DNA from: Lotus japonicus
Lineage: Eukaryota > Streptophyta > Magnoliopsida > Fabales > Fabaceae
Direction: 5' to 3'
Assembly (NCBI RefSeq): GCF_012489685.1
Contig: NC_080042.1
Location: forward strand, 81,344,983 to 81,408,982
DNA length: 64,000 nt
The notes under the pieces were generated by a model, which worked only from the letters and a program-made list of their open reading frames with translations, had not been told where the DNA came from and made no database searches. Below are positions 42,737 to 54,895 of this stretch, one piece after another. How positions within the stretch are numbered: the first letter of the stretch is position 1; the number at the start of each line of letters is the position of its first letter. Made by a program: the position numbers and the translations under genes.

Positions 42737-45050
42737 CTCCCCCTCAAGCTAAAACTTACTTAGCTTTAAGCTTGTAACAAAATCTAACCCAAGAAGAAAA
42801 TTATCTTAATAGATATCCCTTAATAATGACAGTCTTGGCGAATCTCTGAATTGAATAACCTTTCAAACTTCTAGTAAATCCATGGCGGCAAAAGACAACT
42901 TCTTATACTTGAAATTGAATAACCTTTCGAACTTCTGCTAAATCCATGGGCAGGCAAAAGACAACTTCTCATACTTGATCTGGCTGAAATTGATGCAAGA
43001 CAAAAACCAATTCTTCTGGAGTGTCGTAGGGTAGCTGAGCCAGCAAACAAAGGCGAAAAACCAGCAACAATACGCCCGAAACAAAACAAGGCTGAAGCAA
43101 CAACTCACCAACAACAACCACACAGAAATAAAACATACTTGAGGTCGATCGATTGATGGCTTCTAAGACAAACAATGGTGTCAACTTTGACACAGACAAC
43201 TCTCAAACATTAGAGAGTGGGCCAGCGCAACTCGCAGCTGAAGCCCTAAAACCAAAACCAATAACTCTCAACTAGAGAGTGGGTCAGCGCAACTCGCAGC
43301 TGAAGCCCTAAAACCAGAAAACCAAACAATCGAGACAAAACAAACGAAGGTGACACTGTCACCTTCAAAACCAAATTGCATAAAGTCAGCCAAGATCAAT
43401 ATAATAAGAGCATCTCGAGCAATGAGACGCAAACAACAACTCAAGTCTCAAAAACCAATGTGGAACCTGAGCATCAAAACAGAGTTGAAACTCTAAACCA
43501 AACCAAACTTGGCCTACAATGAGAGATGGCACAACACACGTCAAAACAGAGGATCCTTAAAACCAAACCTGGCTGATACACAAAGAGACCCAGCGAGAAC
43601 AAAGCAGCGGAGAGAGCGGCGCAACCTGGCTGATACACAAAGAGGACCAGCGAAAACAAAGCAGCGGAGATAGCGGCACCAGCGAGAACAAAGCAGCGGA
43701 GAGAGCGGCGCAACCTGGCTGATACACAAAGAGGACCAGCGAAAACAAAGCAGCGGAGATAGCGGCGCGTGGACTTCACACGCAGAGAGATGGGAGGCGC
43801 GTGGCTTGGAATCCGGCGGCGGTGGCTGACTGTAGTCTCTAAGATATTTAACAATATCTAACACTTCCCCTCAAGCTAGATCATATATATCATATGCATA
43901 GCTTGTAACAAATAGTATTAACTCGAGAAGCCGCTGCTGCCGGAGAGAGAAATTCACACAACACTTCCCCTCAAGCTAGAGCATATATATCATATGCATA
44001 GCTTGTAACAAATATAATTAACTCGAGAAATCGCTGCTGCCGGAGAGAGAAATTCACACACAAACGGAGCACACAATGCAATGCGGTAATCAGAAATTGT
44101 AGAGACTTGAAATCGCCCTTCACCGCTTACTCTGTGTGAATACTTCACATGAATTATGAAAAACTGATTTTGAGAAATCACCACAGATGTAAGGATCTTT
44201 TTGTGGTTTCCACACCGAAAATTCAGCATCTGAAATCACACATTCCAACCCAACAAACAAGGACAACAACCAGAGGCTCAAATAAGAGCAGAAAAATACC
44301 ACCAAGCAAGACGAACAAACGTACAAGAGCAAGAGGCTCCAAGAACATAAATCCATATAATCTCTGATTGCAGTAATCAGAGTGCAGAAACAGAAATCTG
44401 AGACGCAGCTTCTTTCAATTCCAAAGCCACACATGCTTTAAATATATCTTCAATGGCTTTACTCATGTAGGGCCGGAGGAAATTTGATTCTTCTAGATCT
44501 TGAAAAAACGTTAGTAACCTTAACTCCATACATGGTGCTGCATATCATTGCGGCAACTTCATCAAGGGAATAACTAGAATATTTTCCTTCTCCAACTTTT
44601 TCTTCAATTTTATTTGCAGAAGTAACAAAAGAGATAACCTGAAATCACACAATAAAGAGCAAGGGGCTCCAAAAACATCTAACAATACTCTGAATCTAGG
44701 CAAAATCGAAAACGGCGGTGAAACAGACCAAATCACCGTGACTGTGGCTGACAAGAACGCAAGAACCAAGAGAACATGGCGAACCTTTCTGTTGAAGCAG
44801 CGTCACGAACGACGGCTGGGAAGGCAGCACGTGGAAGGACGTTGATTTGATAGTGGTTGAACATTACTAGGGTTCCAAGACAAAGGGGACCATAATTAGA
44901 AAGAAACGAGGCCGTAAGAAAACGGCTAGAACTAACAAGCGGAAGCAAAGTACGAAAAATAAATCCAAGAGATTTGGAAAGTCACCATGAGGGGGCTCAC
45001 GGGGGAGGAGCCCCCTCACAGCGGTAGGATCGAAACTCGCTCTGATACCA
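42737..45050 (-). other. chimeric, repeat-rich interior of the non-autonomous LTR element
   Basis: Four sets of tandem duplication are seen. A unit of about 66 bp repeats at 42850-42960 (TTGAATAACCTTTC...AAATCCATGG). A unit around AGAGAGTGGGCCAGCGCAAC repeats at 43210-43320. A GC-rich unit (CTGATACACAAAGAG...AAAGCAGCGGAGA) occurs about three times at 43560-43770. A block of about 100 bp repeats at 43860-44055. The last block starts at a second polypurine-like TAGCTTGAGGGGAAGTG (minus strand), followed by TGTTAGATATTGTTAAATAT, which looks like the start of another Copia LTR. The minus-strand frames across 43474-43864 are repeat-generated and not credible proteins. Confidence 0.75.
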
Positions 45051-45285
45051 ACTTGAATTTGATAAAATAATTATTGTGTATTTCATTCATAATACTTGAC
45101 TAGACTACAATATATATAGACTAACAAAGAGATTAAAACAAACTAAATCTATCTAAATCTATCTCTATTTAAATAGATATCATCTCTATTTAAATAGATA
45201 CTAATCTAAAATAGATAAACAAATCTTAACTATATCTCCATGAGATAAGACTCATAATAAACTAAATCTTAACAGATATTCAACA
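45051..45285 (-). repeat. 5' LTR of the non-autonomous element
   Basis: 235 bp, one substitution from the other LTR (T here, C in the left copy, within CTAAATCTATCTC). The initiator-Met primer site abuts it on the element's inner side. Confidence 0.88.
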
Positions 45286-45290
45286 ATTGC

Positions 45291-46559
45291 CAATTGGTAA
45301 TTATCTATCTGGGCCATAAAAGAAACGGAGGAAATTGAAGGTAGGTTTTCCCCTTTGTTCTCCCAAATTTTGAAGCATAATGTTTTATGTACTGTTAATG
45401 TGAGATTGGTAATTGTGTGAAACATCTTGCATTATCCACACTTTAAGTGGATTTGCATGTCCCCTATGAGACGCTCTTTTCCCGGACCGGGATTGTGTAC
45501 CCATTATGTTAGAGCTCCTGAGTAAAACACCTCTACCCTCAGGCCTCAGCTATATTGATTATATTTGTCTGTGTTAAAGAAGATAGCATTGTCACAGAGG
45601 TTACACTTTTATTGCTAGTAACTCAATTGACTTGATGTTATTACTTTAGTTTCATTGTAATTTATTTGATCTTATATGTGTCCATTTCTGTCATACCACA
45701 GTAGTCTCATGTAGAGGTGACACCACTGAGTGAGATTGGATTATTAATATCAGTAACAATATCTTTTTAGAACTATGCTTCTCTAGTTTCAGTGAATTCC
45801 TGTTTGAAACTGGCTAGATCTCTATTAGTATTTGTTGAATTTAGCAGATATGATGATGTAGTGTTTGACTAGAGTTTATGCTATATATGAGGTCATCGCA
45901 CGCTTCAGTGTGCTGTTGTCTGTTTAAGTTTTACTATGTAGACGATGACTCAGATAAAATTCTTCAACATTGTTGTATGTTGTCTGTTTTCCAACTCTTA
46001 TTCCGTAAAAGAATAATGGGATAATCCTCAAATTAGTCTTGTGTTTGTGTCGCCGTTTGAAATAGGTCCCTTCCCGGATTTTTTTAGCAAAAGGTCCTCA
46101 TGTTTGCATGACATTTGAAGTAAGTTCTCACCGGAGGCTAGAGTTCCGGTGAGTGTTGAGATGTCATGCTGATTGGATTAATAAAGCCTACGTGGATAAA
46201 AAAAACTTTTACACATTAGGAAAATAAATTAATTAAAAAAAACTTGAATTTTTTTTATAAATCACGAATTACCCTTACCCCATTTTCCCCAATTCTCCTA
46301 ATCCCTAAATCATGAACATCTTGTTCTTTCTTTACCTTCCCATTTCTTCTTCTCCTCTCATTCGATGTCTCTTTCCATTCCAAATTATGGTTTGATCCAC
46401 CTTCTGTAACCACCCTCTCGCATGAATTCAGCAAACAACGTTGAGTTTGTTCCTAGTTATCGTCGATTTGGTCGTTTGAGGTTATGTATTGTTCCCATGA
46501 AGACAACATTTGCTTCGTCCTCTTGTCCTAGGCAAAGGTCTGTAGGTGCAAGGGCAAAA
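45291..46559. other. intergenic DNA
   Basis: No gene recognised. The block at about 46020-46230 (AAATTAGTCTTGTG, GAAATAGGTCCC, GTCCTCATG, GAAGTAAGTTCTC) has the look of a dispersed plant repeat, but I cannot place its ends. Confidence 0.45.
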
Positions 46560-47040
46560 TGTCAATGTGGTCCGCCAAGCCATCTTAATGGGCGATCATG
46601 ATGACCATTTTGCACTGCTCCACAATGAACTAGGAGAGGGTAGTGATAAGAATGAATCTTATTCAGATTCTCCCCATGAGCATCGGGAAAGTAAACACGC
46701 CTATCTATGTTAGAGGCAAACTTTGCAGCTCTGCTTTCCATGATATCTCCACCATGAACCTCTGACGGATGAAGAATTTCATTCAATTTAGTCTCCCACC
46801 AGTAACCAAGGTTACATGAACCTACTTCTCAAGCTGGATAGATGACGCCACATACTTTCCCTATGAACAGGTAAGAGGGAAAGCATAAACGACACTGCAA
46901 ATTCTAAACAAATTGTCCCTCCAAATCTATTGTTGGCCAAGACCCAAATGCCACCACTAAAACCGACTGCTTTTGAAATAAAACTAGGATAGAAGCCCAA
47001 GGAATACCAAACGTGTCGAACACAATGAACTGACAATGAG
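46560..47040 (-). mobile_element. decayed LINE fragment (AP endonuclease domain)
   Basis: The minus-strand frame at 47036-46812 contains LGFYPSFISKAVGFSGGIWV, matching the 'GFSGGIW' segment of plant L1 endonucleases. The frame 46786-46562 contains NEILHPSEVHGGDIMESRA and FASNID, the later endonuclease motif. The two pieces are in different frames, and the rest of the element is missing. Together with the RT/RNase H remnants elsewhere, it shows repeated LINE insertion. Confidence 0.65.
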
Positions 47041-48145
47041 TTTCCATGAGAATAACAATGTATTACTTCCTACGTCGAACTAAATGTTTGATAAAAAACC
47101 TTCCATTTTCATTCATGGCCCCTCAGACATGCCACAAAATTATTTTGAAGTTTCCAAACCCAGCCATCACAGGTTGTTTGAAGTGTGGGGAGCATAACCC
47201 CATGACCCAACTAAAGTTAGATCTGAAGGCATTGATCATTTTGTAGAATCTTAAACAAGAGTGCTAGTGCACCGTGGCTTGCCAAGCTCACTGGGCAAAG
47301 TGGTTTTCATTCAATAAGGGCTCAGGCCCAAATACAAGCTGGCTGATTATGACGGATAAGCTTAGTCTAGACCACGGGTTCTTCTTTTTTTGACCATTTT
47401 TTGAATTTCTCTCTCCAAGCCCACTTGAAGACCCAGCTTGAAAGACATCAATTCCCTTTGGCTATAATTTCGACCTAAATCATTGGCATTTAAATGTCCA
47501 TGATTTTTTTCTTTGTTGAATATTGTTCATTATTTTTATATATACTGCCAAAATCATTGGCATTTAAATTGCTATGATTCTTTGCTTTATTTGATGAGTG
47601 TTCATTCCCATATCTGGATCCCAATCTCCCAAGATTTCAAAAATATGCCTCGTTTAAAACTATTATATCAATTAGAGTTATTAATAATTGAAGTTGGAAG
47701 AACATTAATTTTTAATAATATTAAAAATCATGAAATATATTGAATGTTTTAAATTAAGTAATCAATTCACCAGAAAAAAATTAAGCAATCATATCATTTA
47801 TACAATCATCTATCTTTTTTACCAAAATGTGGTTTTAAATATTTTTCTCAATTTATGATTGACTGCTAATATTTTAAACTGATTTTAATATTATAATTTT
47901 ATGTTAATAATTATGAACTTTAATCATATAAAATATAATTTCCAATTTTAATTAGTTATCAATTTTTTCATGAATGTTTTTTATGGATTTTTTTCACGAA
48001 TGTCTAGTCATCCATTCATCATAAACTTTTGCACCAAAAGAAATATTGATATTAACTATAGTTTTAGTATATATATATATATATGAAATGAAACATCTTT
48101 CTCTAGCTACACTCTCTGAAGAAGCCGTTACACAAACATTACAAC
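47041..48145. other. intergenic DNA and promoter of the peroxidase gene
   Basis: No gene seen. Two copies of AATCATTGGCATTTAAAT lie near 47480 and 47555. A (TA)n run at about 48067-48084 ends some 60 bp before the peroxidase ATG and may act as its TATA region. Confidence 0.5.
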
Positions 48146-49602
<1,457 letters not shown>

Positions 49603-49934
49603 TCAAACATCAATAAAGATTCATGTGCCATCATATTTCTTGATGTAGAAAGAGAAGGGAGAAGAATAATAAATATGATGTATGTGATAGGATTTGATAA
49701 GAAGGGGAGATAGAAAGAAAAATGTGTATATGGGTGTTGTTAGTGTTTTGTGGTACACAAATTGCGAGTGTCAATTTGTTTCTTAAATAGACTTTCTATG
49801 TGCTCTCTCAATGAAGTTATTCTCATTATTCACTCTCTGAGTGAGTTTCACACACTACCTATGAGACCGTGATTTTCTTAAGTCAAATTAACTATTTAAA
49901 TTCAATACATTTTATATTTTAATGTATAACCTTT
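49603..49934. other. 3' flank of the peroxidase gene
   Basis: Probable 3' untranslated region (a CAATAAAG motif lies near 49610). No other feature seen. Confidence 0.5.
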
Positions 49935-50970
49935 TTATGTCACAAGAGGAAAGCTAAACAAAGAAAGAGACTAACCTAACACATCACAACAAAGAAGCAT
50001 CATAATAGATGACATAGGGGTTGATCAAACACGACGAGGTTAACCCAGCCGAGAAGCTTTACGAGCCAGAAAATTAGAAGATTGTTTTGACGTACATCAA
50101 TGTGTCAATCCAACTCAAGCACGTCACGAACAAGGAGCATCATTGCTCTAGTCCAGAAAGTCGAAACATCAAAGTGAGCCTGAAGCGCCTGAACAACAAT
50201 TTTGAACCCCTAAACCCAAGCATGTCGCTGACTCAACTCTACGACTAGGAGCTCAGCAAGATATACATTACCTTCTCCAAAACTAGAGGCGACATCAGAG
50301 ACCCATATATAATCCATGGACATTCTTCAAAATTGCACTATAACCCATGCGATACATGCCTTGGTTCCAACTACCATCCACCAAAATTCTACATGCAGTA
50401 GCTGGCACAACATCTTCGAATGACGAATGATGTGAGATAGAAACAGAGGGCCATAATCTCCAACTCTGATAATCAAGAACAAGCTGACGGAGAACATAAT
50501 TCAGTGACTAAGAACTAAGAAGCATCACTAAACACATGGTTGTTACGCCAACGTCACGCCCACCAAGGAACCGCGACAACCAGGATGTTTTGTCGATGTA
50601 GGATACGATCAAACCATGTTTGGAAGGGAGCCAGAGCATCCAAAGAGGGAAGCGACATTCCAAAGTGGAGCCAAAGTTGATGGGCCATGTGGCAAAGGCA
50701 GAAGATGTGATCAAGGTCCTCCAAGACGGTAGGGCAACGAGGACAAATAGTGCGGGTACTAAGGTGATTCTTGAACCGCTTCTCATTGGAAGGTAACACC
50801 TCCTTCCTAACGAGCCAAAGGAAAAATCTGATTTTATCTGACACTTTCTATCTCCAAATAGCTCTCCAAATTCCAAGGGTGTGCTGAGGGGCATCAGACA
50901 AGAAGACATACGCAGAACTAGTAGAGTAGCGACTATCAGGAGAATGTTTCCAATAAATCGCATCACTCGT
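49935..50970 (-). mobile_element. decayed LINE: zf-RVT and RNase H remnants
   Basis: The minus-strand frame 50844-50554 encodes KIRFFLWLVRKEVLPSNEKR, then CPRC, EDLDHIFCLC and HQLWLHFG. This is the zinc-binding (zf-RVT) domain of plant LINE pol. Downstream on the same strand, near 50390-50290, VDGSWNQGMY marks the start of the RNase H domain. The pieces are out of frame with each other, and stops interrupt the RNase H. The left limit near 49935 is approximate. Confidence 0.7.
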
Positions 50971-51645
50971 ATCAGTAATGTATAACCTTTGATTTGAAAT
51001 TAAATTTTCTTTTTTAAAATTATTACTATTATTATTTATGTGTAAATTGAATTCCTTCTAATCATTAGCTGTTTAATTGTTATTTTTAAAAAATTTATTA
51101 ATCTATAATATAAATATATATATATTTTATATAATTATTGCAATATACTATATTTTAGTTATTTTCTCAACTCGTTATATACGAGGTTCTATATTATGAG
51201 AATGATGTATTTATATGAAAATATGAGAATAAATTACGACCGTTATAAGAACTTTGATATTCTCGCTCCAATGTTTCTCTCACCTATCATTTTCACCTAT
51301 TTTCTTTTCATCTCTTCTATCACATCACTTATCATATTACTCATTTATCTCTTCTCTATTTTTACATTTCTCTAAAGGCAGAGTGATGTGTAAGAACCAT
51401 TTTCTATTTAATCGTAAACGATTAAGGTTTAAATATGAAGTCATGTAGTCATTAAATTCGAAGAGCATCGAGTATCCATCCATCCATTCGAAAGAGAACT
51501 CATTCGTGATTAAAAGAAAGGAAAAACTTGAAATTACAGGGACCAAATTGAAAAAGAAGAATGAGACGATAAGAAAGGGTTTAGGGTTTTGAAATTGCAG
51601 GGTTTAAGCAACAAATTATCTATCTGCGAGCTGAGCTGATTGATA
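50971..51645. other. intergenic DNA and leader of the SMN-like gene
   Basis: AT-rich. The last 60-100 bases before the ATG (GGGTTTAGGGTTTTG and following) look like a transcribed leader. No other feature. Confidence 0.5.
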
Positions 51646-53718
51646 ATGGGGAAAGGAGATCTCTGGGACGATTCAGCTCTCATCAATGCCTTCGACAACG
51701 CTGTTTCCACCTACAAGGTTCCTTCTCTTTTCTCTCTTTTCTTTTCCGACCAAAATTCGGTAGTGTTAATCATAGAATTTCGCTTTTGTTTCCAGAAAAT
51801 GCATCGCAATGACAAAACCAAGAACAAAGATTGCTCCGCTGAAGAATCTGACGATGTGGTCGGAGAAAATGGCTCCAACGTCGAGTAATTTTTGATACCA
51901 ATGACAATGTTGTTTTTTTTTTCTGGGTAATTTTTTATTTTTCACATTCTATTTTTCTTTATTGAACATAGGGATGATGCTGAAGGGAAAAACAATGTTC
52001 TAGCTACCAATGTGCCTGATTCAGGTGAAACTAGTTATGTACCAAAATTGGAAGAAAATCATGATGCAGGGTCAAATGTGGACCAGGCTAATCCAGATCC
52101 AACAAATGGTCAAATGCCAAGTGGGCATGATGGTTATGCGTATGAGCGAGGCGCTGATGAGTATAATCAGTTAGTTGCGGAGTACTATGAACTTGAGGAG
52201 AAAAGGTTGAAGATTTTGGAGCAAATCAATCAATATGGTGGTTGGAATTACCAATATGCGGATCCTGCGGCTAGTTCTGGTGTACCGGATGTACCGTACT
52301 CTAATTCTCAAGATTATTCGATGTCGGCATACCAAGTTTCTGATCTGAATGTTGTATGTTCTTGTTGCCCGTGTTTTAGTCAATGTGGCTCGGCTCCTTG
52401 CACTTCAGTTCCTAGTTGTTCTGTGGGTGGAACATGTGCTGGTAAACCTTGTGACAATAATTCTGTGGAATTGGATAAGAAAATGTTGTTTCCTTGTGAA
52501 GATGAGAAAATCCGTAAAATGGCTATGGGAGCAGCAGAGAGGGTTCTATCTGCTGTTAGAACAAACATTTCGAGTGATCTTAATGTAAATGAGGGTAAGC
52601 ATTACTACCTAAAAGTAGACAGGCATCGAATATCTTAGTTGCTGTTAAGTTACTTAGTAACATTTCCCTCCCATGTTTAGTTCTTGAATTTATTAGTCCT
52701 CTCTTGATGCTATTGTTATATTTTGTTTCTTATTTACCATTGTCATGAATTCTTATCCCGGTGTTGCCATCATAAGTTGTCATCACTTTATGTTTATAAA
52801 AGCACACGCACCTGGGTGTGGTTCACTCGGCTGATATTAACAGGCAAATGCATGCAACCACATTTTTATGTTTCAATGACTTTACTTTATTGTCCAGATA
52901 TATGGCTTTATATAATTACTATCTAGATTTTCTTGGGTGTGGATGATGATACATTGCATAACTTGATGTGTTTACTCCACGCCATTCGCAGAGAAAGAGA
53001 GAAAGGATTCTGAACTTGAACAGATTGGTGGCTCAGAAACGGATCTTACTGCTGTTCTGAATGCTTGGTATTCCGCTGGCTTCTATACTGGAAAGTAAGC
53101 TTTTATCGAAGTTTTGTTTGTGATAAATTTTAGTCCATTTTTCATTCAGGAACATATTTCTAACATGCTTTTGCATAGCTGGTATTTGATAAGATTTTTT
53201 TCAACTTAACAAAATGAATATAGGTATTCGGATTGTCATTGTATCAATTAGCTTGAACTTTGGTTTACAATACTATTTAACCACCATTTTAGGTAAATTG
53301 AATGTATTCTCTGCTGAACTTTCTTTCTAAAACAAACATCTGGTAAAATAGTGTGTTAATATATTACTACCAAATCAAAATATTTTTTCCCTATCTCCAA
53401 TTGTGGGATCAGTGCTGAGTAATGAGTATATAAAGTGAGAAGACACTTGCGTTTTATACGCACTACTATATACACTTCATGTACTTGATTGAAGCACGTT
53501 TGTTTGGATCAAATGATTCAATTTTGCTACTACTGTTTTAGATCTCTCTTAAAAGTGTTGTATTCTTCAAAGTTGTTTGATATGTACGATTTTTGAGCTG
53601 TTTGGATATTCTGATACGATCTCTACTATATGCCTCATCGTTTGTGTAATGGTTGGAATTATGATATGATAACAGGTATCTTGTTGAACAATCTATTGGA
53701 AATAAAAGACAGGAATAA
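51646..53718 (+). CDS. SMN: survival motor neuron (SMN)-like protein without Tudor domain
   Basis: Five exons join to 309 aa with GT-AG introns: 51646-51717, 51796-51884, 51972-52594, 52992-53094, 53676-53718. The ATG chosen begins MGKGDLWDDSALINAFDNAV, which matches the Gemin2-binding helix of SMN (residues 5-24). The C-terminus (about 280-298, LTAVLNAWYSAGFYTGKYL) matches the YG-box oligomerisation helix with its Tyr/Gly pattern. Between them lie an acidic Asn/Gly-rich stretch, a short coiled coil (about 117-141), a cluster of nine Cys at 183-214, and a helical CEDEKIRKMAMGAAERVLS segment. I see no Tudor domain. SMN oligomers with Gemin2 load Sm proteins onto spliceosomal snRNAs. The identity rests on both end motifs being in the right order. 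Confidence 0.85.
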
Positions 53719-54895
53719 ACTCGGAAGATTTTCAAGTGGAAGCAAAGCAGCAGTGTCCTCATCTTGTCAATATACTAAATAGTCAGGGTACTAAATATAC
53801 ATTTTTACATCATTGCTAAAGCAAGAGAGTGCTCGTTTTGTGATCGAATTGGAATTGCTGGCTAAATGCTAGTTTTGTGATCTCATTGGATTGCCGGCTA
53901 ATTACAAATTTTGATGTCTTGTTACAAGTTTTCTTAGCAATATTTTGTTTTGCATTGTTAGGGAATGTTTTTGATCTCTGCTGCAGACATGGAGATATGG
54001 GGCCAAGTTTGGTGTTGAATGCTGTAGACCTTTAAAATGCACAAATCATTGTAGTTGTTTTACATCTTAAAGTGCACCTCTTTGTTGAAGAGTTTACTAA
54101 GTACTATCAATTACGCCATTTATTTTCAACTTACGGTTTTGAATTGAAAAATTGAAGTCTGGATAATGCCTTGTTAATTTAACGTAACTTGACCCGCAAC
54201 GCTCACTAATAAACATGTTAATGTGGGGTAATATTATGTATGGAGATTAGAATGAAATCCAAGTCAATAAACAACCTGTTTAATAGTTGCGTTCTGTGCT
54301 CGTTTTAAAAAGCATTGCTTACCGGAAATGTGTTTAGGTTAGTTACACAAATAAGGCCACACTTCAATATTTCACACGGCTCAATCAAATGCTGCAACAT
54401 GAAGTGCATGATAGTCTACCAAAATCAAAATTTTGGTTAAAGATAAGTGGGTAAACATGCTTCGTAACATATGTTTTCAATTAAGTAAAAGTGAGTATTT
54501 AACTATAAAAAGGATTTATAAAAAATATATTCATACATACTTTTTGGTAAAAAAAAGTGAGTTATGTTATTTTGCAAAATTACTCATATTGAATCACCAG
54601 CTTTATCTTATATGTCCATTTTAATAATTTTATTACGAAAATTAATTTCACATTTTATGCATCATTCCCAAACACTTTCAAACTAAGTTATATCACATTT
54701 ACTTATAATAACTCTATAACAAATGGACCGCAGATATCCTTGCAGTGTAGTTAAATTTACAATATTTATAACATCATTTTTCCTCTCCAAATGATGCTAG
54801 TACTAAGTGACCTTATTGTTGTCACTCCTCGAGCAATTATTGCAATTGCAGCTCTTGGTCTACTTCATCTAGTTTGACAAACATGTGTGTGTATA
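53719..54895. other. space between convergent SMN-like and Rossmann genes
   Basis: It contains the 3' regions of both genes. Nothing else is supported; short frames such as 54433-54624 have no domain. Confidence 0.5.

Larger units (their letters stand above)
42502..45285 (-). mobile_element. non-autonomous LTR retrotransposon (Copia-like ends), 2,784 bp
   Basis: Direct repeats of 235 bp at 42502-42736 and 45051-45285 differ at one base. A target duplication ATTGC is present at 42497-42501 and 45286-45290. The minus strand is the sense strand. The primer site TGGTATCAGAGC (complement of 45039-45050) directly follows the right-hand LTR; this is the initiator-Met site of many plant Copia elements. 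The polypurine tract AGCTTGAGGGGGAG (complement of 42737-42750) directly precedes the left-hand LTR. No gag or pol is present, so it depends on another element for movement. One difference in 235 bp means a very recent insertion. Confidence 0.9.

Noticed and set aside
43474..43864. Minus-strand 126-aa and 107-aa frames in the non-autonomous LTR element
   Set aside because: The peptides are repeated purely because the DNA is tandemly repeated; no known domain, and two frames are open at once.
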